This document shows, piece after piece, positions 8,775 to 17,784 of a stretch of 64,000 bases of DNA (position 1 is its first letter; every line of letters starts with the position of its first letter). A model generated the notes under the pieces. That model saw only the letters and a list, made by a program, of their open reading frames with translations, was not told the origin of the DNA and made no database searches. The stretch is from Frankia canadensis (lineage in GTDB: Bacteria > Actinomycetota > Actinomycetes > Frankiales > Frankiaceae), in assembly GCF_900197875.1 (NCBI RefSeq), contig NZ_FZMO01000536.1:17207-81206 (forward strand), written 5' to 3'. Both the position numbers and the translations under genes were made by a program.

Positions 8775-9492
8775 ATGCTGACCGTCGACTTCGATCGTTT
8801 TCCCGTCCCCGCGGGCTGCCGGCTGCTCGACCTCGGCTGCGGCGCCGGCCGGCACGCCTTCGAGGCGTTCCGCCGCGGCGCCGACGTCGTCGCGCTGGAC
8901 TACTCGCACGGGGAGGTCGCCGGCGTCAACGCGATGCTCGGCGCGATGGCCCTCGAGGGCGAGTCCCCGCCGACGGCGCGGGCCGGTGGGGTGCGCGGGG
9001 ACGCGCTGGCCCTGCCGTTCGCGGACGGGACCTTCGACCGGGTCATCGCCGCGGAGATCCTCGAGCATCTGCCGGCCGACACGGCGGCGATGGCGGAGAT
9101 CGCCCGGGTGGTGCGGCCCGGCGGCTGGGTGGCGGTCACCGTCCCCAACCGTTTCCCCGAGCAGGTGTGCTGGAGCCTGTCGACGGCCTACCACACGGTG
9201 GAGGGCGGCCACGTCCGCATCTACCGGCTGGCGGAGCTGCGCGAGCGACTGACGGCCGTCGGGCTGGAACCGGTCGGCACGCACTTCGCCCACGCGCTGC
9301 ACGCGCCGTACTGGTGGCTGCGGTGTCTCGTCGGTGTCCATGACGACGACCACCCGGCGACGCGGCTTTACCACCGCCTACTGGTGTGGGACATGATGCG
9401 CGCACCCCGGGTGACCAGGACCGCGGAACGGATCCTCAACCCGGTCGTCGGCAAGAGCGTAGTGCTGTATCTGCGGAAACCGGAGGTCACGA

Positions 9493-9506
<14 letters not shown>
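8775..9506 (+). CDS. Class I SAM-dependent methyltransferase (Methyltransf_11 type)
   Basis: The 243-residue product has SAM-binding motif I CRLLDLGCGAGRHAFEAFRR near residue 16, an acidic residue at the end of strand 2 (VVALDYSHGE), ALPFADGTFDRVIAAEILEHL (motif IV with its following helix) and RVVRPGGWVAVTVPNRFPE. This is the standard layout of the UbiE/small-molecule methyltransferase superfamily. The C-terminal third (HAPYWWLRCLVGVHDDDHPA) probably forms the acceptor site. It lies 12 bp after the GT4 gene and its end overlaps the next gene's start by 14 bp, so the three are translationally coupled. The methyl acceptor is unknown. Confidence 0.88.
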
Positions 9507-11250
<1,744 letters not shown>

Positions 11251-11326
11251 CTAGCGGGCGCGCCCCCTCGCCGGCCGGCGAACCCGGTGGCTCGGATGGT
11301 GCGCGTGCCCGGCACGCGGGCCGACG

Positions 11327-12001
11327 TCAGCGGCCCAGGGTCTGGGCGACCTCGACGCGGCGGGCGAGCACCTCGTCGCGGCGCTCCTCCATCTCCTTGA
11401 GTGCCTTGCGCCGCCCCCGGCTGGACAGCCGGTCTATGTAGAGGCTGCCGCGCAGGTGGTCGGTCTCGTGCTGCAGGCAGCGGGCGAAGTGGCCGGTGCC
11501 CTCCAGGCGCAGCGGGGCACCGGTCTGGTCCTGGCCGTGGACGACGGCCCGTTCGAGCCGGGGGACCTCCATGTAGGCGCCTGGCACGGACAGGCAGCCC
11601 TCGTCCCCCTTGATCAGGCGGCGCTCGGCGGGGTCCGGCTCTTCGAGCACCGGGTTGGCGATGTGCCCCACGTGGCGCACGCCGTCGTCATCGGTGCAGT
11701 CGTAGACGAACAGCGCGGCGTCGACGTCGATCTGGTTCGCCGCCAGGCCCACCCCCTCGGCCACGTACATCGAGGTGAACATGTCGTCGATGAGTGAGGC
11801 GAGCTCCGGGGTGCCGAACTCGGTGACCGGGCGGCACGGGCGGTGCAGGATCTCCTCGCCCACTTCCGTGATGCGCCGCGCGCTGCCCCGCCCAACCTCC
11901 TCCGGAACGGCGGGGTAGCTGTCGACCGACGCTCCGAGCACCCGGACCCGCAGGTCACGCTGCTCGGTCGCCGCATCGGATCGTCCGGTACGCGAGGCCA
12001 T
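11327..12001 (-). CDS. def: Peptide deformylase
   Basis: The 224-residue product removes the formyl group from nascent N-terminal Met. All three deformylase motifs are present: GVGLAANQI (motif 1), EGCLSVPG with its metal-binding Cys (motif 2), and QHETDHLRG carrying the HExxH-type metal site (motif 3). A roughly 45-residue N-terminal extension and a basic C-terminal helix (SRGRRKALKEMEERRDEVL) lengthen it relative to the 165-190-residue type enzymes, as is seen in other actinobacteria. It is not linked to fmt here. The start at ATG 12001 is preceded by GGAGTAG. Confidence 0.93.
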   Translation of the reverse strand: MASRTGRSDAATEQRDLRVRVLGASVDSYPAVPEEVGRGSARRITEVGEEILHRPCRPVTEFGTPELASLIDDMFTSMYVAEGVGLAANQIDVDAALFVYDCTDDDGVRHVGHIANPVLEEPDPAERRLIKGDEGCLSVPGAYMEVPRLERAVVHGQDQTGAPLRLEGTGHFARCLQHETDHLRGSLYIDRLSSRGRRKALKEMEERRDEVLARRVEVAQTLGR

Positions 12002-12207
12002 GGCGAGCTACTCCTTCTCCGTCCAACGCCGGCGCGCGAACGCGCGAGGGCGACGCGACGCGGGCCCGCGTCGCGTGGTGCTACGAGCTTGGCAGACGGC
12101 GACCGCAGGCGGCGGCACGGATCGTCGCGCGTCGGGGCACGGTCGGGCCTGCCAGCGACCCAACCGCCACGATCGTCATGGATGGGCACCCCGAACCAGC
12201 CTCCCAC

Positions 12208-12221
12208 CCTGTGGATAACTC
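12208..12221 (+). repeat. Left arm of 14-bp inverted repeat around the Cys-rich ORF
   Basis: CCTGTGGATAACTC here matches exactly the reverse complement of 12604-12617. The arms are 382 bp apart and each contains the DnaA-box-like word TGTGGATAA (TTATCCACA on the other strand). The arms do not look like transposon ends because no transposase or target duplication is visible. Confidence 0.75.
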
Positions 12222-12225
12222 CAGA

Positions 12226-12567
12226 TCATGGTGACCGCCAACGACCGGCGCGGCCACCGGCACCACCGCCGGCGTGCCGGGTCAGCTGGCTCCACCACGC
12301 GGCGAACTCCTCCCGGGAGCGGCGCTGCCGATCCTCGCGGCAGGCCCGGCACTGGGTGTCCTCTGCCGGGCGCTGCCCACAGGTGACGCACTCCGGCCCG
12401 GGCGGGCCGCCGAGCTCCGCGTGCGCTTCCGCCACGGTCCGCCGGCAGTAGCACCCCTCGGATCCGAACGTACAGGTCACCCATAGTGATATTGACCCGG
12501 ATCCGTGGTGATAGGACCACTCATGGTCGCACAGCGAACACGCACTCACGGCGTCATTCGAACACAC
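12226..12567 (-). CDS. Small Cys-rich protein, possibly zinc-binding (not recognised)
   Basis: I do not recognise this 113-residue ORF. It contains five short cysteine clusters: CSLC near the N-terminus, then C-T-F-G-S-E-G-C-Y-C, then CVTC and CRAC about 16 residues apart, the last pair resembling a zinc ribbon. An Arg/Gly-rich tail follows. The start is uncertain (GTG at 12567, or GTG at 12549), and neither has a strong ribosome-binding site. The regular CxxC spacing supports coding, because random GC-rich frames rarely hold ten cysteines. The gene is bracketed by a 14-bp inverted repeat (12208-12221 and 12604-12617) that contains DnaA-box-like words. Confidence 0.5.
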   Translation of the reverse strand: MCSNDAVSACSLCDHEWSYHHGSGSISLWVTCTFGSEGCYCRRTVAEAHAELGGPPGPECVTCGQRPAEDTQCRACREDRQRRSREEFAAWWSQLTRHAGGGAGGRAGRWRSP

Positions 12568-12883
12568 GACCGTTCTCTGCGCATCGCCCGTCCGGGCCTC
12601 CCCGAGTTATCCACAGGCCCGTCACGGTGCCCATCCACCATCGGCGGCTGACCGCCGCGCGGTGTCGGTCTGGCCCTGACGACCGGGGCCGACCCATACC
12701 GGCTAGGCACGTACGACAAGCGCACGGAGCTGTGGCGCGCCGTCTTCGGTTTCGGGCTGCTGACATACAGCATCGAGCAGCGGTTGGTCGCAGTCACCGT
12801 GCTGCGGGTGACCTGGGTCGGTCAACCCTGATCACCCGCAGATCACGCTCACGGCGCCAGCCCAGGGCAAGGGCGGCCGACAC
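12568..12883. other. Gene-free spacer between Cys-rich ORF and the 841-residue gene
   Basis: These 316 bp hold the inverted-repeat arm at 12604 and no convincing gene. The left part presumably contains the promoter of the Cys-rich ORF. No terminator hairpin of note was found by eye. Confidence 0.5.
12604..12617 (-). repeat. Right arm of 14-bp inverted repeat around the Cys-rich ORF
   Basis: GAGTTATCCACAGG is the exact inverse of 12208-12221. It lies just upstream of the Cys-rich ORF's presumed start, followed by GTCACGGTGCCCATCCACC, wording also found in the 3.5-5.8 kb gene-free island. Confidence 0.75.
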
Positions 12884-15409
12884 TCAGCGGTGTCGTTGCT
12901 TGCGAGCCGGGCGGGCTGACGTCCGACCCGAAGCCGAAGATCTTCCCCGGCGCTCGGACGGCGGTCGGTCCCGAGCATCGGCAGCCGCGCCGCTGGGCCG
13001 GGCGATCGCCTGGTCCGGATGGTGCTCGCCGAGAACCCGCAGAACTTCCATCAGATAGAGGACGTCTGTGGCGACGAGATGACGCACCAGGTTCTGGGGA
13101 CCGCCCGGCCAGTCGAGCGCCGCCTGGTCGAAGGCTGCGCAGACCAGCTCGACGCCGACGGGCTTCGGTGACCCGCTCTCCGAAGGTTCCCGCCGCGGGG
13201 CGTCCGCCGCCAGACCCTGGACAGCGTTCAGCTCGTCGGCGATGGCACGCATGCGCGCCTCGGCGAGGAGGGAGCTGAGGTGGTCACCGATGACGACCGC
13301 TCTCGCCGACAGCGGCGGGTCCGCGACGATCTGCCCACGCTGGCGCAGCACCGCCACGGTGTAGGCCCCGATAACCGGATGGTCGACGAACGTCGCCAGG
13401 GCCGTGAGCAGCGGGGCCTCATCCTGTGGATCCGACAGGGAGAGGAGAGCCGGCCCGGGCTCGGGCTGCACCGGGGCACCCGGCGCGGCCGCCTGCACGG
13501 CCCCGAGCAGGCCGAGGACTCCGTGATTGCTCCGGCCGGCGGAGGCGGCGAGGATCGCCTGCCAGGCATCGGCGCCACCGCCGTGGGCATTCACCCAGGC
13601 AAGCACGCCGGCCTCATGTGCGTGGGGCGGCCAGTGCTCCAGCCAGCCGACAACCGTGTCGGAGCCGACCACGGCCAGGTCCGCGGTGGTCGGCGCCTCA
13701 CCTCCCGCCATCACCAGCGCGGTCCGCAGTAGGGCGACGCCCAACGGCGTGAGCGCGATGCGGTCATCCTCGCGTCGCATCACCCCAAGAGCGGCGCAAC
13801 GGTCCACGAGCACCGCCTGAGTGCCAGCGACATCGAGAAGCTCGGCACGGTCCTCCTCCTCAAGGTTCGGTAGGCCGATCAGACGGGCCAGCTCCGCGTC
13901 GGACGGCAGCTGGTAGGCGAGGTTCCCCCGTGTCCCGTCAGCATCGGGCAACCGAAGCTGCGATCTCAGGACACCCGCGTCGGCGGACGGGCCGTCGGCG
14001 CTCATCGTGGCTGGTCCCTGGTTCGGCGGGTTCAGCGGCAACCTCCACGCGAGATGTTCGGCTGCCAGCCGGGCCAGGGAGTACGACACATGGATCTCCC
14101 CGACCATGCGGATCAGCAGAAAGGGCAGCTCGCGGACGAGCGTGGCGAGAAGCTCGCCCTTGCCGTCGTCCACGCTCGGTCGCTGTGCCGTCAATGTGGT
14201 CAGCCCGACGAGAACGCCACCCAGAGCGTCCAGTCCGAAGACGGCCAGGTCGTGCGGGTCACCGGAATTCCAGGTCACCAGCCCGTCGCCGGCGTGCAAC
14301 TCCCCGCCAACCCGGCGCAGCAGGTCCGTGGCGAGCGCGATTTCATCCAGTTCCCGTCTCACCGGGCCAGCCAGTCCGAGGTCCGAAGCACCCGGCCACC
14401 GCCCGGCCGCGCCGTCCGCGTCCTTCGGCACACCTCCGCGATCATCGACCCAGACCGCCAGGTCCGCAGCCGCGGCCAGCAACGGGGACGCGCGCACCGC
14501 GGCCGCGAGCTCCTCGACCGGTGGTTCGTCCATGACAGGCAGCGGAGTGCAGACATCGTCGTCGATCAGTTCGACGAGCTCGTCGAGCAGCCTGTCAGCT
14601 CCCCGGTCACCGAGGCGCGGGGCGAGGTCACGGAACTCCATGCGCAACGCGCGGCTCAGCCCAGCGGCGGAACCGAGGTCCATCAGGACATCCATCCCCG
14701 CCTCGGCCGTATTGTCGATCAATTCGTGCCGCCAGGCGTCGTCATCGGCTGTCGCAGCCGTACTCGCGGACGCGGCGCCGCCGCCGTCGCGAAGCCGCTC
14801 GTAGCGCACCATCAGGTCGGCAAAGCCCTGGTGGTGACGAACGAGGAGGGTCTGGGTGGCGAGCTCGACATTCTCGGTCTGCCTCGTCATCACCGCGATG
14901 GATACCGCCATAGCGGCTCGACGATCAGCGAACGACCGCTTCCGGTACCCGGCAAGCCAGCCCCGCACCGCCGATGGGTCCGACGGATCCACCCCGTCGG
15001 CGCGCAGCAAGGCGCCGTAGAACCGAGGCCAGGTCGATCTCGCCGGCGCGGCCAGCGTCTGGTGGAACTCTGCCGACACCTCCGTGATGACCGACCGCAG
15101 CTTCTCCTGCCGTTTCGCGTTGAGCAACCCGTCGGCGCGGCGCCGGTCGACGAGGAGGGCGGCCACCCGCGGGTAGTCGGAGGCGTCCGCCTCTCCGCCC
15201 GCCGCGAGACCGGGCAGATCCGTACCGAAGATCTGGCGGACGAGGCCGGCGGTCGGCTCGGGCAACCCGCCGCGCACCTTCGCACCACGCCACGCGAACA
15301 ACAGCAGCAGGAGGGTGGCCGCCCTGGCGGGTACCGGCTCGCCGCGATCCCGCGCCCACCGTAGAAAGGAATCGATTCGCAGCCCGAGGGTCAGATCAAG
15401 CTCACGCAT
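12884..15409 (-). CDS. Large protein of unknown function (841 residues)
   Basis: I do not recognise this protein. From ATG 15409 it begins MRELDLTLGLRIDSFLRWAR. It is soluble, helical and Leu/Ala-rich, without a signal peptide, membrane segment, P-loop or obvious catalytic motif. One segment around residues 560-620 (ELARLIGLPNLEEEDRAELL, then LGVMRREDDRIALTPLGVAL) looks like a winged-helix or wing-like module. The C-terminus is an Arg/Ser-rich tail (SERRGRSSASGRTSARPARK). The frame remains open upstream to 15631, but that extension is low complexity, so the internal ATG is preferred. No clear ribosome-binding site precedes it; a TAGACA-like element about 10-15 bases upstream hints at a leaderless or near-leaderless transcript. 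It sits between the Cys-rich ORF and tRNA-Ile, outside any operon. Confidence 0.75.
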   Translation of the reverse strand: MRELDLTLGLRIDSFLRWARDRGEPVPARAATLLLLLFAWRGAKVRGGLPEPTAGLVRQIFGTDLPGLAAGGEADASDYPRVAALLVDRRRADGLLNAKRQEKLRSVITEVSAEFHQTLAAPARSTWPRFYGALLRADGVDPSDPSAVRGWLAGYRKRSFADRRAAMAVSIAVMTRQTENVELATQTLLVRHHQGFADLMVRYERLRDGGGAASASTAATADDDAWRHELIDNTAEAGMDVLMDLGSAAGLSRALRMEFRDLAPRLGDRGADRLLDELVELIDDDVCTPLPVMDEPPVEELAAAVRASPLLAAAADLAVWVDDRGGVPKDADGAAGRWPGASDLGLAGPVRRELDEIALATDLLRRVGGELHAGDGLVTWNSGDPHDLAVFGLDALGGVLVGLTTLTAQRPSVDDGKGELLATLVRELPFLLIRMVGEIHVSYSLARLAAEHLAWRLPLNPPNQGPATMSADGPSADAGVLRSQLRLPDADGTRGNLAYQLPSDAELARLIGLPNLEEEDRAELLDVAGTQAVLVDRCAALGVMRREDDRIALTPLGVALLRTALVMAGGEAPTTADLAVVGSDTVVGWLEHWPPHAHEAGVLAWVNAHGGGADAWQAILAASAGRSNHGVLGLLGAVQAAAPGAPVQPEPGPALLSLSDPQDEAPLLTALATFVDHPVIGAYTVAVLRQRGQIVADPPLSARAVVIGDHLSSLLAEARMRAIADELNAVQGLAADAPRREPSESGSPKPVGVELVCAAFDQAALDWPGGPQNLVRHLVATDVLYLMEVLRVLGEHHPDQAIARPSGAAADARDRPPSERRGRSSASGRTSARPARKQRHR

Positions 15410-15580
15410 GCCAACCAGGCTAGACACACAGCTCAGAGCCCCCGGAAACTGCCCGGTTCGGGCAGCAAGCGTCCAACCACAAGAACAAGCAGGTGCCCGA
15501 ACCGCGAACCGCGAGCCCGAACCACGCACCGAGCCCCGGAGCCGTCCAAGGGGATACGGCGGCCACACCTCGGGGGGTTC

Positions 15581-15596
15581 GGGGGGTCGTCCCCCC
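15581..15596. terminator. Strong G6/C6 hairpin
   Basis: GGGGGG (15581-15586), TCGT, CCCCCC (15591-15596) form a very stable tetraloop hairpin downstream of the tRNA on the minus strand and upstream of the 841-residue gene. It is a second, back-up terminator candidate. Confidence 0.5.
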
Positions 15597-15621
15597 GGCC
15601 AGCATCGCGGGCCTTCGGGAA

Positions 15622-15638
15622 GCTCCCCCAAGGGGAGC
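15622..15638 (-). terminator. Terminator hairpin after tRNA-Ile
   Basis: GCTCCCC (15622-15628) pairs with GGGGAGC (15632-15638) across a 3-nt loop, starting 23 bases beyond the 3' end of the minus-strand tRNA. On that strand the stem is followed by a short TTCCCG rather than a long T-run. Confidence 0.65.
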
Positions 15639-15660
15639 GAACAGAGGAATCCAACGCGCG

Positions 15661-15734
15661 TGGACCTAGGTGGACTTGAACCACCGGCCTCTTCCTTATC
15701 AGGGAAGCGCTCTAACCGACTGAGCTATAGGTCC
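15661..15734 (-). tRNA. ileT: tRNA-Ile (GAT anticodon)
   Basis: The minus-strand sequence folds as a 74-nt cloverleaf. The acceptor arm is GGACCTA/TAGGTCC with discriminator A, the D-arm is GCTCAGTCGGTTAGAGC, the anticodon arm is CTTCC-CTGATAA-GGAAG with GAT anticodon, and the T-arm is CCGGTGGTTCAAGTCCACC-like with TTCAAGTCC. CCA is not encoded. In mycobacteria tRNA-Ile and tRNA-Ala follow gyrA and the DUF3566 gene; here tRNA-Ile is present in that position but no tRNA-Ala was found. Confidence 0.95.
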
Positions 15735-15799
15735 GGGCAACGACTGCAACGATACAGGACGGGGGACGCCGCGTGGACGCCGGCCCCGCCCCGTTCGCG

Positions 15800-17641
15800 C
15801 TACTGATCGCTCAGGGTGAGCTCGATGCCCCCGATCATCTCGGCGCACAGGTTGTAGAGCAGGGCACCGAGGGTGGTCAGCGCGGTCATCAGGATGACGT
15901 TGATCGCGCCGATGAGCAGGCTGATCTCCATGGCCCGGCCGAAGGAGAGCCAGCCTCGGACGTCGCTGGCGCTGCTGTTGGTCAGGGTGTCCGCCGCCTT
16001 GCTGACGCTGTCGAAGACGCCGATCGAGTTCAGCACGAACCACAGGACGGCGACGGCGACGAGCAGGACGACGAAGACGCACAGGGAGAACGCGAAGCTC
16101 AGCCGGGTCACCGTGACCGGATTGATCTTGGATAGGCGCAGCTTGGCCCGCCGGCCGGCGGCGGGCGGGCGGCCGGAACCCGATCCGGAGCTTGCGCCCG
16201 AAGCGGCGCCAGGACCGGTGCCCGGGCGACCAGCTCCACGGGACGGGGACGGGCCGGCGGAGGGCCGGTCGGCCGCGAAGTCGTCGAGCTGGCCGGCGAG
16301 GGCGTCCGGGGAGGTGCCGGTCACCGGGTGGTGCGCGTCGGCCGTGGCGCTGCCCGCGGACGCCGACGCGGCGAGCGCTCGGTCATAGGCCGCCGTCGCG
16401 CTCGCCGCGGCGCGACTCGACGCGGGCGCTGCCGGCCGCACCGCGTCGGCGGCAGGCACCCGCTCCGGCGCGGCACGGTTGATGTCGGGCTTCGTGGTAC
16501 GGCTCCTCGTCATGCTGGGCGGGCGGACCAGGGAGATCGTGTCGGTCTCCCGGGACCGTCCGCCCGGGGGCTCGGTGCGGGCGCTGGGCAGGCCGGTCGG
16601 CCGGCCGGTTCCGGACGATGCCGCGCCGGCGGGCGTCGCGGGCGAGGATACGGCGGCGGCGTTGAACGTGCGGGTAGCCGAGCCCGCGTCGCCGTCACGG
16701 GTACCGGATCCGCCGGCGCGAGCCGTGCCGGATGCGGACATCGGCGGCCCCGACGCGCGATCACGGTCCCGGCCGTCGCCACGGTCACGGTCCCGGCCGT
16801 CGCCACGGTCACGGTCACGGTCGTTCAGGCGGTCACGGTCGTTCCCGGCGGCCGTTCCCGCCCGCCCGGAGACGGCCGAGCGCCCGGCCGAGCCAGGTCG
16901 CTGTGGATCCGCGGACGTCAGCGTTGCTGTGGACAGCTTGGTGGTGGCGGAGGACTTCGCGGCTGTGGACGCCCCTGTGGAGAGCGAAGCCGCCGCGGAC
17001 GAGGCTGTGGACGACCGGGATCCCGAACCGGTTGCGGACGGGGTGGCGTCCTGACGCCTGGACGAGCCGGAGGCCCCCGGCGCGCCCGAGCCCGAGCCCT
17101 CCCCGGCCGTGGCGGAGGCGGAGCGCGCGCCGGCGGTCGAACGTGAACTCCCGCCGCCCGCGGAACGCGAACCCTGCCGGGTGCCCTTGGCCGGTCCCGC
17201 GACGCCGGGTTCGGCCCGCTCGTCGCCGCCGTCCCCGGCAGAGCCCGCCGCCCGCTCGGGGCGCTGGAAGAACGGATGGTCGGCGGCCGACTCGGAGTGC
17301 CGCGAGCGGTCGCCGCCCGCCGCGCCGTCGGACGCCTTCCCGCCGCCGCCCGACCCGGCACCGGCAGCGGAGGCCGATGCCGAACCGGACACCGAGCCCG
17401 AACCGGATGCGGGGGCCGGGTCCGAACCGGGCTGCTCGTCGTCGCCGGGCGAGCCGAGGCCGCCGGCCGTGGGCATCAGCGCCGTCTCGTCACCGTCGTC
17501 CTCGTCCGGACCGCTGCCGGCGGCCGGGCCGGACGGCCGGGAAGAACGCTCACCGTCCCGCGTCGCCCCCGACCCGGCGACCGGGGAGGAGCCACGGTGG
17601 ACCGCCGACCGAGTCGGCCGATCATCCTGACTGTCGCTCAC
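15800..17641 (-). CDS. DUF3566 transmembrane protein with long disordered N-terminus
   Basis: The 613-residue product starts at GTG 17641. Residues 1 to about 490 are Ser/Ala/Gly/Thr-rich low complexity. They include an RDRDRGDG array encoded by a 24-bp minisatellite (16761-16832). The last about 120 residues are the DUF3566 domain, KLRLSKINPVTVTRLSFAFS followed by a long hydrophobic helix, a short external segment (SVSKAADTLTNSSASDVRGW) and a second helix pair (ISLLIGAINVILMTALTTLG). It corresponds by position to Mycobacterium Rv0007, downstream of gyrA. Members are membrane proteins of unknown role near the origin. The disordered region is several times longer than in mycobacteria and contains repeated CTGTGGA words in DNA (16920-17010). 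Confidence 0.85.
   Translation of the reverse strand: MSDSQDDRPTRSAVHRGSSPVAGSGATRDGERSSRPSGPAAGSGPDEDDGDETALMPTAGGLGSPGDDEQPGSDPAPASGSGSVSGSASASAAGAGSGGGGKASDGAAGGDRSRHSESAADHPFFQRPERAAGSAGDGGDERAEPGVAGPAKGTRQGSRSAGGGSSRSTAGARSASATAGEGSGSGAPGASGSSRRQDATPSATGSGSRSSTASSAAASLSTGASTAAKSSATTKLSTATLTSADPQRPGSAGRSAVSGRAGTAAGNDRDRLNDRDRDRGDGRDRDRGDGRDRDRASGPPMSASGTARAGGSGTRDGDAGSATRTFNAAAVSSPATPAGAASSGTGRPTGLPSARTEPPGGRSRETDTISLVRPPSMTRSRTTKPDINRAAPERVPAADAVRPAAPASSRAAASATAAYDRALAASASAGSATADAHHPVTGTSPDALAGQLDDFAADRPSAGPSPSRGAGRPGTGPGAASGASSGSGSGRPPAAGRRAKLRLSKINPVTVTRLSFAFSLCVFVVLLVAVAVLWFVLNSIGVFDSVSKAADTLTNSSASDVRGWLSFGRAMEISLLIGAINVILMTALTTLGALLYNLCAEMIGGIELTLSDQ
16761..16832. repeat. 24-bp minisatellite inside the DUF3566 gene
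   Basis: TCACGGTCCCGGCCGTCGCC plus ACGG occurs twice in exact tandem (16761-16784, 16785-16808), followed by a diverged third unit (16809-16832). The unit is in frame and encodes an Arg/Asp/Gly octapeptide, so copy number can change without frameshift. Confidence 0.85.
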
Positions 17642-17709
17642 GGACTACTCCCGGTTCGCTCCTGGGCGGCACACACGAGTCGCGCGCACACCAGTTACCC
17701 CCTCCACGG

Positions 17710-17745
17710 CACCGTCGCGTCAGCCGGCCGGCTGACGCGACGGTG
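17710..17745 (-). terminator. Perfect 36-bp palindrome between gyrA and DUF3566 gene
   Basis: CACCGTCGCGTCAGCCGG (17710-17727) is followed directly by its reverse complement (17728-17745). It begins 40 bases after the gyrA stop on the minus strand and is the likely gyrA terminator, giving an 18-bp stem (about 16 bp with a tight 4-nt loop). Confidence 0.85.
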
Positions 17746-17784
17746 AATCACCGCCGTCCGGCGCCGACCTCGACCGCCCGGAAC

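Noticed and set aside
7194..9374. 726-codon minus-strand ORF opposite the GT4 and methyltransferase genes
   Set aside because: Antisense shadow of two clearly recognisable genes; composition is His/Arg/Gly-rich noise.
12208..12617. Insertion sequence or integron cassette
   Set aside because: No transposase, no target duplication and arms only 14 bp; kept as an inverted repeat only.
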